The translations under genes were made by a program, and so were the position numbers. 64,000 nucleotides of DNA, taken from contig NW_026944384.1 in assembly GCF_033439725.1 (NCBI RefSeq), forward strand, positions 4,402,001-4,466,000. The letters run 5' to 3'. Origin of the DNA: Neurospora tetraspora (taxonomy: Eukaryota; Ascomycota; Sordariomycetes; Sordariales; Sordariaceae). Under the pieces are notes generated by a model that was given only the letters and a program-made list of their open reading frames with translations, did no database searches and was not told where the DNA came from. The first letter of the stretch is position 1. The number at the start of each line of letters is the position of its first letter. This document shows positions 50,116-60,089 of the stretch, in pieces.

Positions 50116-51607
50116 TTAAATCAGAAACTCCTCGTTCACCCAGTGGCTGAGCACTACCTTCCCCTCCTCAAACGTAGGCTTCTCCATCCGCACAATGATG
50201 GCAGCATGACTGTGTCGATCATTGTGAATCCAAACGGGATACTTCCGCCAGCCCAGTGCATCCAGCGCGTTGATAGCAGCAAACTGATATGGCGCCAGAG
50301 CAAGTGTGGGCTGGTGTGGATGTGACTGCTTGCGCTCGAGCGCCATAATCTCCTGGTTGGAGGAATCATCCGTCTCTTCGCCGGGATCGCTGTCGGACAG
50401 CCCAAGATAGTCCTGGTTTTGAGAGCTGTTTAGGTCTTCATACGCATGTTCGACAGCTTCGCGCATCTCCTTGATCCATAGGTCCACCCGGTAACTGTCA
50501 ACGTTAATTCCCGCCAGGCCCTTCTCGTGTAGCTTAACTCTTTTGGAACTTCGCACCGTTTGAACCGCGGAGTTGATAAAGAAAGCGACCAATCCCAAGG
50601 GGACAATAACCGCTACGGCCAAAATAAAGGGCACCCTGTTTACCCATTTCTTCAGGTTGGCGATAAGCGGTTCCTTCGGCTTGGGTGGCGCGGGGGATAC
50701 GGGGTTTGTCGGATCCAGAATAACAGGCTCATACCCCTTGACGTAGTTGACTTCCACTTTGTCCAAGTCGGTGTAAGGGTCCGTTTTCGTTATGCCGGTG
50801 GTGTAGTAGACGGCAGACCTGTCGTTCACGATATTCGTATAGAGGATACGACGCTTGAACTTGGCAAGACCGCACATGAAGATAGATTTCGGATCCGCCA
50901 GAACCGCGAGAAGGGGCTTTCCCGTGTCACGGAACTCATCAATACCGAAAAGTTGTCTCCCCGACATGCAAAGGGTACGCGCACCTAGTACGTTCCATAC
51001 GTGATTTGGCCAACCGCGAAGAGGAGAGCGCACTCCTAGAAATGGGCTAGCAAATGCCGTAAATGTCTAGCACAAGCATGTTAGCTCACTGTCTTGTCCT
51101 TGTTTTTTTTTTTTCGTCCGGAAGGTCCATACCATGCACTCGAGGTTGTCCAGCACACCTCGCGCATAAAGAAGGCCGATCGCATAACGGGCCACCAGGC
51201 CGCCGAGGGAGTAGCCAGCAATGCTGATCTTCTTGATTTTTCCACCTCTGCTTTCGACAGCTTGTAGTTCTTCCTCGATCTCGTCACATACTCGTTCGCC
51301 GCCGAGCTCGATGCCATCGTAAGTAAACGATCCGGCGTTTCGCTGCGCCACGAGGATGTTCAACTTGTCGCGTGGGTGCTGAGCTCGCAAAGCCTTCGCT
51401 ACAGAGGCCATATGAATCGGGTTGCCCCATAGCTAAAGTTCAGGTTGCGGGTCAGTTGGTGGTTCTGCAAAGTGCCACATGGATTCTGGCGATCATGCGC
51501 CATGCACGAGCACAGCATGGACAGGAGCTCAGGGTAACAAGACTTACACCATGTACCAAAACGCAGAGGTGGTCAGCCTCAACGTCGCCTCCGGTATAAT
51601 TCGCCAT
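50116..51607 (-). CDS. DUF676 serine lipase/esterase, Rog1-like
   Basis: Three exons (51607-51548, 51432-51133, 51066-50116) encode 436 residues. The N-terminal alpha/beta-hydrolase part starts DHLCVLVHGLWGNP, with the HG oxyanion motif at 19-20, and has the nucleophile elbow GYSLGG with Ser95, then GLVARYAIGLLYARGV. This is the DUF676 group that includes yeast Rog1, a monoacylglycerol lipase. A hydrophobic segment around 260-280 (FILAVAVIVPLGLVAFF) suggests membrane association. The C-terminal 100 residues end in WIHNDRHSHAAIIVRM and FLI, a conserved-looking block that could carry the catalytic histidine. All exon joins are in phase 0. The substrate is not determined by sequence. Confidence 0.88.
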
Positions 51608-53111
51608 GGTTCGTTTATGGTCAGCGATCAGGGACCGGTCGATAGATCGAAAAGAGAAGGGTAACAGTTTGAAAGTTGTGGTGGGTTGCCAAAGCAATTT
51701 AAAGGTCGCCTTTGCAGGGAGCTTGTCGGTGGGTTTTCAGGGTGGGCGGCGCCACTGCGTGAATAGCGCAACCCCCTGAACAACAACCCAGCGACCCGGA
51801 AACCTCCCTGCAAAGCCGACAGTTTGGATGACGCTCTGGCTGGCTGGTTGGCGCGGACAGATCGGACGCCGTCCGAAAACAGCCTGGATGCGATGGTGCT
51901 ACGGGATGGGTGGGAGGGCTGATAGGGCGCTGTTTTAGGCCCAAAGACGACTTCGCAACAGCACTGCCCGGACAGCACTAATGAAACGTCCTGGAAGAGA
52001 GATTGCATGTCAGCCCAAAGCTCATCAAACCGGACATCGGACATCACGAGCACCGCGGGCTCAGCTGTCCATATGGCAAATCATAAGCCCTCATTACGCG
52101 GCGCGGCGGACGCGGAGCATCTGATGGGCCGTGGAAGGCCCTAAATCCGATATCACCGGTCATGTCGTTTCGTTGTCTGTGCGGGCGCAGCAACGGCAGT
52201 TCGTTCTCATTCTCGAACGCCGTGTCCGGTCACACGAGCGTGTATGCCTGGAGCGATGACGACAGTGAGGTAGGTACCTACCTAGGGACTAGAACCCGGT
52301 GGGGTTTGCGATCCGCACAACGCTAAATCCGACCGCGGGAATATCCCTGAAGTGGTACAAACCTGGGGCTCGACGAGTCTTCCGACAACGAGATGTGAAA
52401 CACAGAAACATCGAATGGCATTTCGAAGCCAGAGAAGTAGAGGTAGGGGGGACTCTTTGTCTTTAAGGCCAGAGGCCAGAAAAGTCCCGAATGATAAGAC
52501 ATTCTCGAAATGGAAGTTGGACCCGATTGTGGCTCCTTCTCTTTTTTTCACACCTGGAAGTTGAAGGAGGTTTCGGTGCTCTCCAGATCGCGATGAGACC
52601 GCAACGGCTGCTTCGCGAGCGGCCGAGCGCATCTAACATCCCCACAATGTGGATCCGGCAATTCATAAAGCATGTGCTTCTGATGATAGTGATAGAGATG
52701 CATAGCGCATGCAACTTCAAACTTCACTTGGTTGGTGTTAGGAATCAGGATGGCCATGGTGCGAGATAACTTCGTTGGTGTTCATTGGGAGCTTGTCAAG
52801 CAGATCGAGATAAGGCTTCGTTGGTTCCGAGGAGGGATAAAGTAACCACTAACCACCAAGAACGTCCATGGAGATCTCACGGAAACACTCCCGTCCTCTT
52901 TGAATACCTCTCCCGCTTGAACGAAAAAGCTACCTGAACCAGCATCCCAAAAGCGTCCCAAAATCTTCATCACATCGGCAATCCATCCTGTCCGAGAAAC
53001 AACGTCTACATCTACTGATCATGAAACAGAATACAGTAGTCAAAATTCCACCCCCATCTATCATTACCTCGTTCCCTCAAACACCACCACTTTTTCATCA
53101 CCAAGCTTCAT
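51608..53111. other. Intergenic region without a gene
   Basis: No gene is seen in these 1.5 kb between two minus-strand genes. A short palindrome of TAGGT/ACCTA type lies at 52268-52283; such motifs recur in this genome's intergenic DNA. Confidence 0.45.
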
Positions 53112-54427
53112 TCATACCACCGTCGTAGGCCCTTCCTTACCCTGTTTCTTCTTCCCCTTTGTTGCCAACCTCGGCCAATAAACCCAAATAAACATAACCG
53201 CCAAGATCTGCAGCATGAACGCATTCACATGCATCTTGAAATTCTTCAACTCTCCTCCCCTCTTTGAACCTGACCCTACTTGCTCTTTCCCTTTCTCTGA
53301 CCACCTCTCACAAACCTCCAAAAACAGCTTCGGGTCATCCGTGATGACTCCATCCACCCCCTTCCGAATACCCCATTCCATCCACCGCTCCTCGTTGACG
53401 GTCCAGATATAGAGCTTCCGTTGCGCCTTGCGGATCTTGCTGATGAAGCGGGCGCCAATGGGGCCGACGAGCATGTGCTGCATGAGGTTGAAGTCGACGT
53501 CGGAGTGGGCTTCGGACAGGAAGCGGGAGGCGTAAGGGAGGGAGAAGCCGATGTAGGCGAAGCGGTAGGAGGGGAAGTACGACTTGGCGACGTTGATGTA
53601 GTTTTCCTGTTTTTTTTAAACGGGGTGTAAGTATGTGAGACGCCAAAAAATAACGATGAGTGAAGATTATGACGTACATTCCAGCAACCGAGGACTACTC
53701 TCTCATTCCAGGCACGTGTTGTCGGAACAGATTCAATCGTTTTGGCTGTGGCGCCCAATAACACGTCGGGATCGTCGTCGATCTGAAATATGAGAAGTCA
53801 GCATTGGGTACCATCCCGCTTTCAACTTGAGAAGACCTTCAAACTCACTTTGATATCCAACAACACCCATACCGACTCTAAACCAGGCTGCCCTAGATAC
53901 TCCAGCAGATCTTGCAACCTCGGGATTGATTGCTGTGGCTCCCTGAGAGTCTTCAACGTACTCAAGTAGCTCCAGTCACATTCGGAAACCTTTTTATCTA
54001 CGCCGAAACACCGTTTAAGGGACGGATCCTGTTGGACACATGTTAGTCAATACAGTCACCCCTATAGCGTACTGAGAATGTTGGTGAAGTGAAAGGATAT
54101 AGGTAAATGAAAGGAAAACAGAAAACATACATGTACTAACACGACAATCCCATCTTTTGTCAAGTGCAAATCTGTCTCGATCGCATGCGCACCAATATCC
54201 ACCGCTCCTTGGAAAGCCCCCATGGAGTTCTCCGGGAAAGCGGCTTTATACCCACGATGCGCGATCGCTTGAGGAAGCCGTCGTCCCGCAGGTTTCTGTC
54301 CATTGCCGTTGGATGTACTGGTGTTTGACCCGGAATTAGAAGGGGTGCGAGTAAGAGTTTCTGAATGGGCGAGAGATAGGTGGGTGGTCAGCTTCGGGTT
54401 GTTGGTAGAACCTATTGCTCGAAACAT
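53112..54427 (-). CDS. Glycerophosphodiester phosphodiesterase, Pgc1-like, tail-anchored
   Basis: Four exons (54427-54131, 54028-53849, 53782-53678, 53606-53112), all joined in phase 0, encode 358 residues of the GDPD TIM-barrel family. Catalytic and metal residues are visible: AHRGYKAAFPENS (His57, Arg58, Glu66), IETDLHL (Glu84, Asp86) and VHDPSLKRCFG (His99, its aspartate supplied by the next exon). LLDIK and WTVNEE follow. A hydrophobic segment near the C-terminus (MLQILAVMFIWVYWPRL) before a basic tail fits a membrane anchor. Domain plus C-terminal anchor is the arrangement of yeast Pgc1, a phosphatidylglycerol phospholipase C on lipid droplets and mitochondria; that substrate is inference. 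The first 50 residues are low-complexity. Confidence 0.9.
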
Positions 54428-55676
54428 GGTGAGATGTTACCTGTTGTCTGTGGGGATTCTTCCCCTGAATGTGTTTGTAAGTGCGACATGTCTGGCGGCT
54501 TGACCCTTCAAGTCCTTATGATCCTCCGACTAACAACGCTCGTTGCAAATGTTTGATCAGGTTCGCCCTTCACGGTATGGTTTCACTGGGACTCGATCGT
54601 GGGAAGACGGGTTGAATGCCAAAACTAAGGGGTTCAAAGGGAAAAGTTGTGGAAGGTTACCCCAAGAGAAGATCTGCCCATTATTTACACCTCGGCCACT
54701 TACCAAACCAGCGGCAGGCAGGCAAACGGCAACACGTAGCCCTGGATCGACCCCTACACTAACAGGCTTGGAATGGTGATCCTCGAAATATTTACTGTGT
54801 AGGTTGAAGCTCAAACACGACCTGGACAGCTCATCGGAAACTTGACCACTGAGGTGATGGAAATGCTCTTGATTAGTAAAACGTTATGAGATGGTAAATG
54901 TTGTTGTCCATTGTTATCCGCATGGACCCCTTCAGGACAGTTGTTAGTGTCGTCGGCTCAATGAGCCGTCATGGTTTCCGTAGTGTAGGCTGGGACACGA
55001 CCCTGCAGATCTTCGGTCATCGGACACTTGAACCCGGGCCGGGTCCTGACCGTCTTCCGAACGTCCGGTCTGTGCCGCGTAAGTACCTGTTCCAGGCCCG
55101 CCGGTAGGCGTCATTGCGGCCGGGCCATTGGGCCGCACACGGACAGAAACGGGCGGGTGCGCGTGTAAAGTGGAAGGAAGGGACATGCGCCCGGGTGGTC
55201 CCCGGCCGCACTTCCCCCACTAATGGTGTCTCTCGGTATTTGGTCGACACTGCCTGTCGACATCGATCTCGATTTGATCCCGATCAGAAATCATGGTTAG
55301 TCCCTCAATCATATATCTTTTCGACACGCCAAAACACGGAATTCTTCTATCGCGAAAGTTAATGTTCACACAGGAAGCAACTCGGGTTTCCAATTTCAGC
55401 AATGCGTGGAACCTTCTGTTAAAGTGGCACCAGGGGAAAAGTGGCGTCCATGACATCACGCCCGTGGAGTCTATCCATCCAGGTGTTCCAGGGCTCCAGC
55501 AACTCTTCAACCTTGAAAAGGTTCCTTCTCCCGTCCGCGCCCACCGTTGGACACGTGACACCGTTCCACAAGCTCACTTTCGAGCTCCATTCCCGTTTCC
55601 GCTCCAGCAAAAGTTCTCCATTTGACACAGTGAGAAAAAAAACAATCAGCAAAACCTCAACATCCACCCCCCAGAC
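54428..55676. other. Upstream region of the GDPD gene
   Basis: No gene is seen. The sequence is mixed in composition and ends at the 11-bp duplication that flanks the inverted-repeat element. Confidence 0.45.
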
Positions 55677-56267
55677 CCCTCTTGAAGAGGCGGGCTATAG
55701 ACAGACAACCCCCTCTCCCTATATCTAGACTACTTAACCTGATTGGGCAAAGGTTTCCCTCATTTTTGCGCCGTACAGAAAATTGGAATCAGCTGCACAC
55801 CTTCGGCTGCAAAAGCTTCAGCGCTCCAAGTGCCAACCCTACAGTGGCTATCTTTCATCTTAGCAACTCTAGCAATGACTAATACTTCTTGACAATGCCC
55901 GGCTAATACCTCATGCAATGGCAACTACCTAGGTTTGCATAGTATTGTGATGCACTCTGGTTTTAACAATAGATTGATAGAGAGCAATACTTATCTTCAA
56001 GTTTGGAGCCTCTGTACTTTTAGGGAAGTGTATTTAGTAAATGTATAATGCTTCGACTTTGGTCGCGACGGGATGGATGCTCTTTTTCTTAGAGAAATTG
56101 TCGAAAAAAGCCAATTGTAAGCTAACGGGCTTTGGCCTTATTTCTAAGCTAGGATGTTAGCGACTGATAAGATAGGTCAAATTCCTAAAAGTTATGCCCA
56201 AAGCGGTTAAGTAGTCTAGATATAGGGAGAGGGGGTAGTCTGTCTATAGCCTGCCTCCCTCTTGAAG
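55677..56267. mobile_element. Non-autonomous inverted-repeat DNA transposon (Mutator-like MITE pattern)
   Basis: Arms of about 61 bases at 55688-55748 and 56196-56256 are inverted copies (reading AGGCGGGCTATAGACAGACA and AGGCAGGCTATAGACAGACT at their outer ends) with few mismatches. Directly outside both ends stands the same 11-base word CCCTCTTGAAG (55677-55687 and 56257-56267), which looks like a target-site duplication. TSDs of 9-11 bases and long inverted repeats are typical of Mutator-like elements. The 450-base interior has no coding capacity, so the element must depend on a transposase elsewhere. Clean ends suggest a fairly recent insertion. Confidence 0.82.
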
Positions 56268-56968
56268 CCCATCCGATTTGCGGGCACCTTGTGAACCTTG
56301 AGAGCTTCCAGGTGACACTGAAAGAGCTCCTCTTCTCCTTATCTCTAGACTCCACCTGCCACTGAGTCGCGTGGCGGCGTGAGCCTGAAACATTAACAAG
56401 TCGTTAGGAGCCTGTTCCTGGCACCAGCGGGCGGGCGAGGCGGGTACGCGTACGACGGAGTCGACAGACTCGTATTGCTATCTTTGTCATTGAAGTGCTT
56501 GATAAGCATTCAGTGAGAGCCAGTACTCCGTGCTATTTTACGGTGAGGGCCGACTCCGTACAGTAGGTAGTCCGGTGGCATATTCAAACTCCGCCGGTCC
56601 CGGCGATCAAAAAGGCTTGTTTTCTTATGTGGATGTTCAGGGGCTTTGAGGCGAGGCGAGGCGAGGCGGCAAGCGAAGAAAGCTCCCGGGAGTCTGGCCT
56701 TTCTTGTACACTACCTTTTCCCACTGATAGCTATCGCGGTGAGCTTGGTTAGAGAGGGATCGTGACCACGTTACAAGCAGTCGTTATCAAACATTTTACG
56801 TTACCGTCTGCTGCATATCAAAGGAAGGGCTGCGTATTCCCGTCGGTACGCCTATCCCGTCCCCGAGATTATGGGAGGGCCTCATATTCAGGCTAAAGGC
56901 GCATCGGTGCCATCAGAAGGCATTACCCATCTTTTAGGGTACTCTGCACACGTGGGAAAACCGAGGTT
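56268..56968. other. Intergenic, GC-mixed region beside repeats
   Basis: No gene is seen. A GAGGC pentamer array (about four units) lies at 56648-56668. This is the last ordinary-composition DNA before the small telomere-repeat element and the AT-rich block. Confidence 0.45.
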
Positions 56969-57324
56969 ATTAGAGCGACTGTGTAACTGCCTAGCGCGAC
57001 TGTGTGGAGACAAGGTGTAAGTCGCACCTAAAGACCCCAAGGTTAGTATTAGGGTTAGTGGTTAGGGTTAGGTGTTAGGGTTAGTTAGGGTTAGTTCCGG
57101 GGGTGCAGGGGGCCGGTGAGAGGCCCCCGCGTGTGAATGTGAATTCGGCGCTCGAAAAGATGTGGTTTTGAGCTTTCGTTGTTGTCGTTTGGAATGGTGA
57201 TGGTTGTCATGAATTTGGCCATGCAGATTTGATGCCAGCTTTGGAGGTGAGGCCCGTGTGGCCTTAGGTTCAAATTTGTATGGCCTTACACAGTCGCGCT
57301 AGGCAGTCACACATTCGCTCTAAT
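56969..57324. mobile_element. Small inverted-repeat element carrying telomeric repeats
   Basis: Inverted arms of 37 bases at 56969-57005 and 57288-57324 match at 35 positions (outer end ATTAGAGCGACTGTGT, inner part CTAGCGCGACTGTGT). Each arm itself holds the word CGACTGTGT (or its variant) twice. If the ends are set at GAGCG, both sides are flanked by TA, the duplication used by Tc1/mariner-like elements, but this is weak evidence. The 280-base interior has no gene; it holds degenerate TTAGGG repeats at 57043-57096. It could be a MITE or a rearranged chromosome-end fragment. Confidence 0.65.
57043..57096 (+). repeat. Degenerate interstitial telomeric repeats (TTAGGG)
   Basis: Four perfect TTAGGG units alternate with TTAG-type variants (TTAGTA, TTAGTGG, TTAGGTG, TTAG). 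TTAGGG is the telomere repeat of Neurospora and most filamentous ascomycetes. Here the array is internal, short and imperfect. Confidence 0.85.
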
Positions 57325-57502
57325 CGGCTCGGGGAAAACGGGCGGGAAGAATAGTACGGTAATAGAAGTGTGCCGATGCTTGTGCATCCGATCGGACGGT
57401 TGTAGCAGGTACCAGAGACTATTGTCAGATTAGACAGTATAGAATTGATTGATTGAAGAGTGTGTGTAGCTGACTCGAGCGAGCGCTCCAAAAGGTATAA
57501 TG
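57325..57502. other. Short boundary segment before the AT-rich block
   Basis: About 180 bases of ordinary composition with no gene. The AT-rich sequence starts abruptly near 57500. Confidence 0.5.
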
Positions 57503-58805
57503 GGTGTTGGAATAACTTAAATATACCTAGAAATTAGGCTTAGTTAAGTAGCTAGGAGTCTAACCTTTAATGAGTTAGTTAGAATCCCCACTTTTAAATT
57601 TAATATACCCCCTCATTTATAACCTTTCTAAAATGGGCAAAAGTAAAGCTATTTATAGAATTTCTCTTCTAGTACTTCGATTTCCCTAGCCAAATTGTAA
57701 ATATCTTCCAATATATTATCACTAATCTCCTTCTCCTTCTCCTTTTCCTTACGGGCTAACGTATTCGCTATCTCTATTAGCTCCCACAATTTTTTATATT
57801 TTTATTATCCTAGAACCTTAATTAATCTATTAACTAATATTTTCTTCGTTTCTAAATATTCAGTATCGATCCTCCCTACTTAAATCTCCTACCTTAACTA
57901 ATAATTATAAATATCGATATATTTTAATTTAGTTATTAATTTAATTACTTTAACTGTTAATATTTAGATTGTTTAGGTATTATTATAATTAATTATAAGT
58001 ACCTTTATATTAAAAGGAATTTTAATCTCCTTATAAAGGCGCATAATAGCGATGCCTTCCTTTATTATACTAGAGAAAGAGAATAATTCTATTTTAATAA
58101 TTAAAATTAAGACCGGCTTTTATTTAATAATACCCTAATAAACTATACTATTAAATAATTTAATAGTAAAACTTTAAGAGCTCTTTTAATTAAAGGAATT
58201 ATTAGCGTATAATATATTAGAAATTATCTCTAATTTCTTCGAACTATTATAATAAAAGGAAAGGTTAAAATAAAATTCTAAATAATATTAAATTTTATTA
58301 ATAGCCTTACGATATTAGGGACCGGGATTATAATTATAATAAATTAATTTATTAGCGGCGAAGGCGATATTTAGCCAGATAATAATAATAATATATATAA
58401 TAGAACCGATAACGACTTAATATTCCCGGATTTTATCAAAAGTAGTTATATTATCGAAAAATAAGAATTTTTCATTATTTGTTAATATAAAGGCGAAAGT
58501 ATAGGGATTCTTAATTAGTTTAGTAATTTTATAGATATATTCCCGTTAAATTAGTTAAATTAAGCCTTTCTCCCGGTTTCGAATAATTTCAATATTTAAA
58601 AGCTATTAAAGATTATTATTTCTAATAAATTTATACTTCTCCTCTAGCCTCCTAATAATTAGAGCAATTTTATCGTATTATAATTTATTAAAAACAAATA
58701 TAATATCGTCGACGTAGTAAAAAATTAGAATTTTATTATATTTAAGGATATACAAGTCTTCGAATAATAATTTAAACCTAAAACTTTCGAAAGTACTATT
58801 AATAT
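57503..58805 (-). mobile_element. Fossil copia-type LTR retroelement fragment
   Basis: On the minus strand near 58690-58720 the reverse-transcriptase active-site word YVDDI in an FYYVDDIIFV context identifies a Ty1/copia-type element. The left border at 57503 reads TGTTGGAATA, similar to termini of copia LTRs. The fragment is heavily degraded by RIP, carries many breaks, and is incomplete at its 5' side. It is old relative to the islands nearby. Confidence 0.6.
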
Positions 58806-58811
58806 TATAGG

Positions 58812-59045
58812 GCTAGCCTGTGATATGGTTGCACTATATTGACTACACATGTGCTATACCAGAGTTAGTGCCATGGCCCAGAGTCATATACGTATATACT
58901 AATCATATATTCTAGTTACGTATAGTCTCACGTGCGCGCGCACGGACTGGCCTGCCTAGGCTCTTGTCTATATAGCTAATCCTCTACGTATACTTCCCTT
59001 TCTCCTCTTTGTATAATAATGTATATCTTACCCTACCCCCAATAG
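58812..59045. mobile_element. LTR-like island, little mutated
   Basis: A 230-base segment of normal composition starts TGTGATATGG and contains a TATA-like TCTATATAGC and CT-rich downstream sequence, as an LTR would. AT-rich sequence of unclear coding origin follows up to 59850. A second copy for comparison is not in the window, so solo LTR or 5' LTR cannot be told apart. Confidence 0.35.
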
Positions 59046-59854
59046 TACCCTCTCGCCCCGTAATAATTTATTATATTTAATTATTACGCTGCACGCGCTT
59101 ACTTAAGGGAAGAGCGATTGCAATTAATTAATTTTAATCGTTACAACGTCGTTTATTTAATATTATCGATTTAAAATTAAAATTCGTTTCTATATAATTA
59201 AAACCCCGCGTCGCAATCCTAACCTCGAATTAAATAAACTACCAAACCGAATATCGCTATTAAATAAATCGCACTCTCTTTTTCCTTTTACTTGCTCAAC
59301 GTATTAATTTAACAATTAATATTTAACAATATCGTTTTATACGCTCCCCCAATAACCGATAACTTTCTTACTATCATTACAGTCAGCACCTTCGTTACTA
59401 TAAACCCGGTTAATTAAAAATATTATTTTAATATTGCCTAAGCCCTCGAATTTTTTTAATAATTAAACAATTTAAATCGATATTATTACTAAATATATAT
59501 TTGGCCTTATTCAATTCCCCGGTTTTTAAATAATTTTTAGGGCTTTTAACTACCTTTTCTATAATAATATTATTACCGCTCGTATTCAAATATAAGAAGT
59601 ATAGGAAGAATTCGAAGCGTCCGAAACTAAATTCGTTACCGCCTTATATAATATTAAACGTCGCGATAATAATATCGCTATAATTTAGACTCAAGCCTTC
59701 CTCTATATATAAAAAGTAATTAAAAATTATAATAAGGCTATGAACGACTTCCGCAATGACTACGCTAATAAATTTAAAACTATCTACAACGTTTACTCCA
59801 GTATCGTTAACTCCTTTAATAATAATATTATTATATTAAAGTAAAATACTAGTC

Positions 59855-60075
59855 CAGTACGGCGAGTTGCATGCGACAAAGCTCTATGTCTTCGTCTTCG
59901 AACCCTGCTAGCTATATTCTACAAAGTTCTTCCTCCTCCTCGCTCTCGAAACCGGCGCCGAAACATTCGGGATCGATCAACGGGCGCTTCTGGACTCGGA
60001 GCCTATCATCCTCCTCACCCTATGGGCGGTCTTCCAGCTTCCTGCTTAGCGTATCTGGCCGGATATTAACTACTC
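59855..60075. other. GC-normal island inside the RIP block
   Basis: About 220 bases (beginning near GCGAGTTGCATGCGAC, ending near the GGCCGGATATTAAC edge) have ordinary composition and intact CA/TG dinucleotides. It could be single-copy sequence spared by RIP or a later insertion. No recognisable gene. Confidence 0.55.
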
Positions 60076-60089
60076 CTTAACAATATATA

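Noticed and set aside
54428-54490. Alternative first exon for the GDPD gene (ATG near 54486)
   Set aside because: It would need an intron of only about 36 bases; the ATG at 54427 gives a continuous frame.
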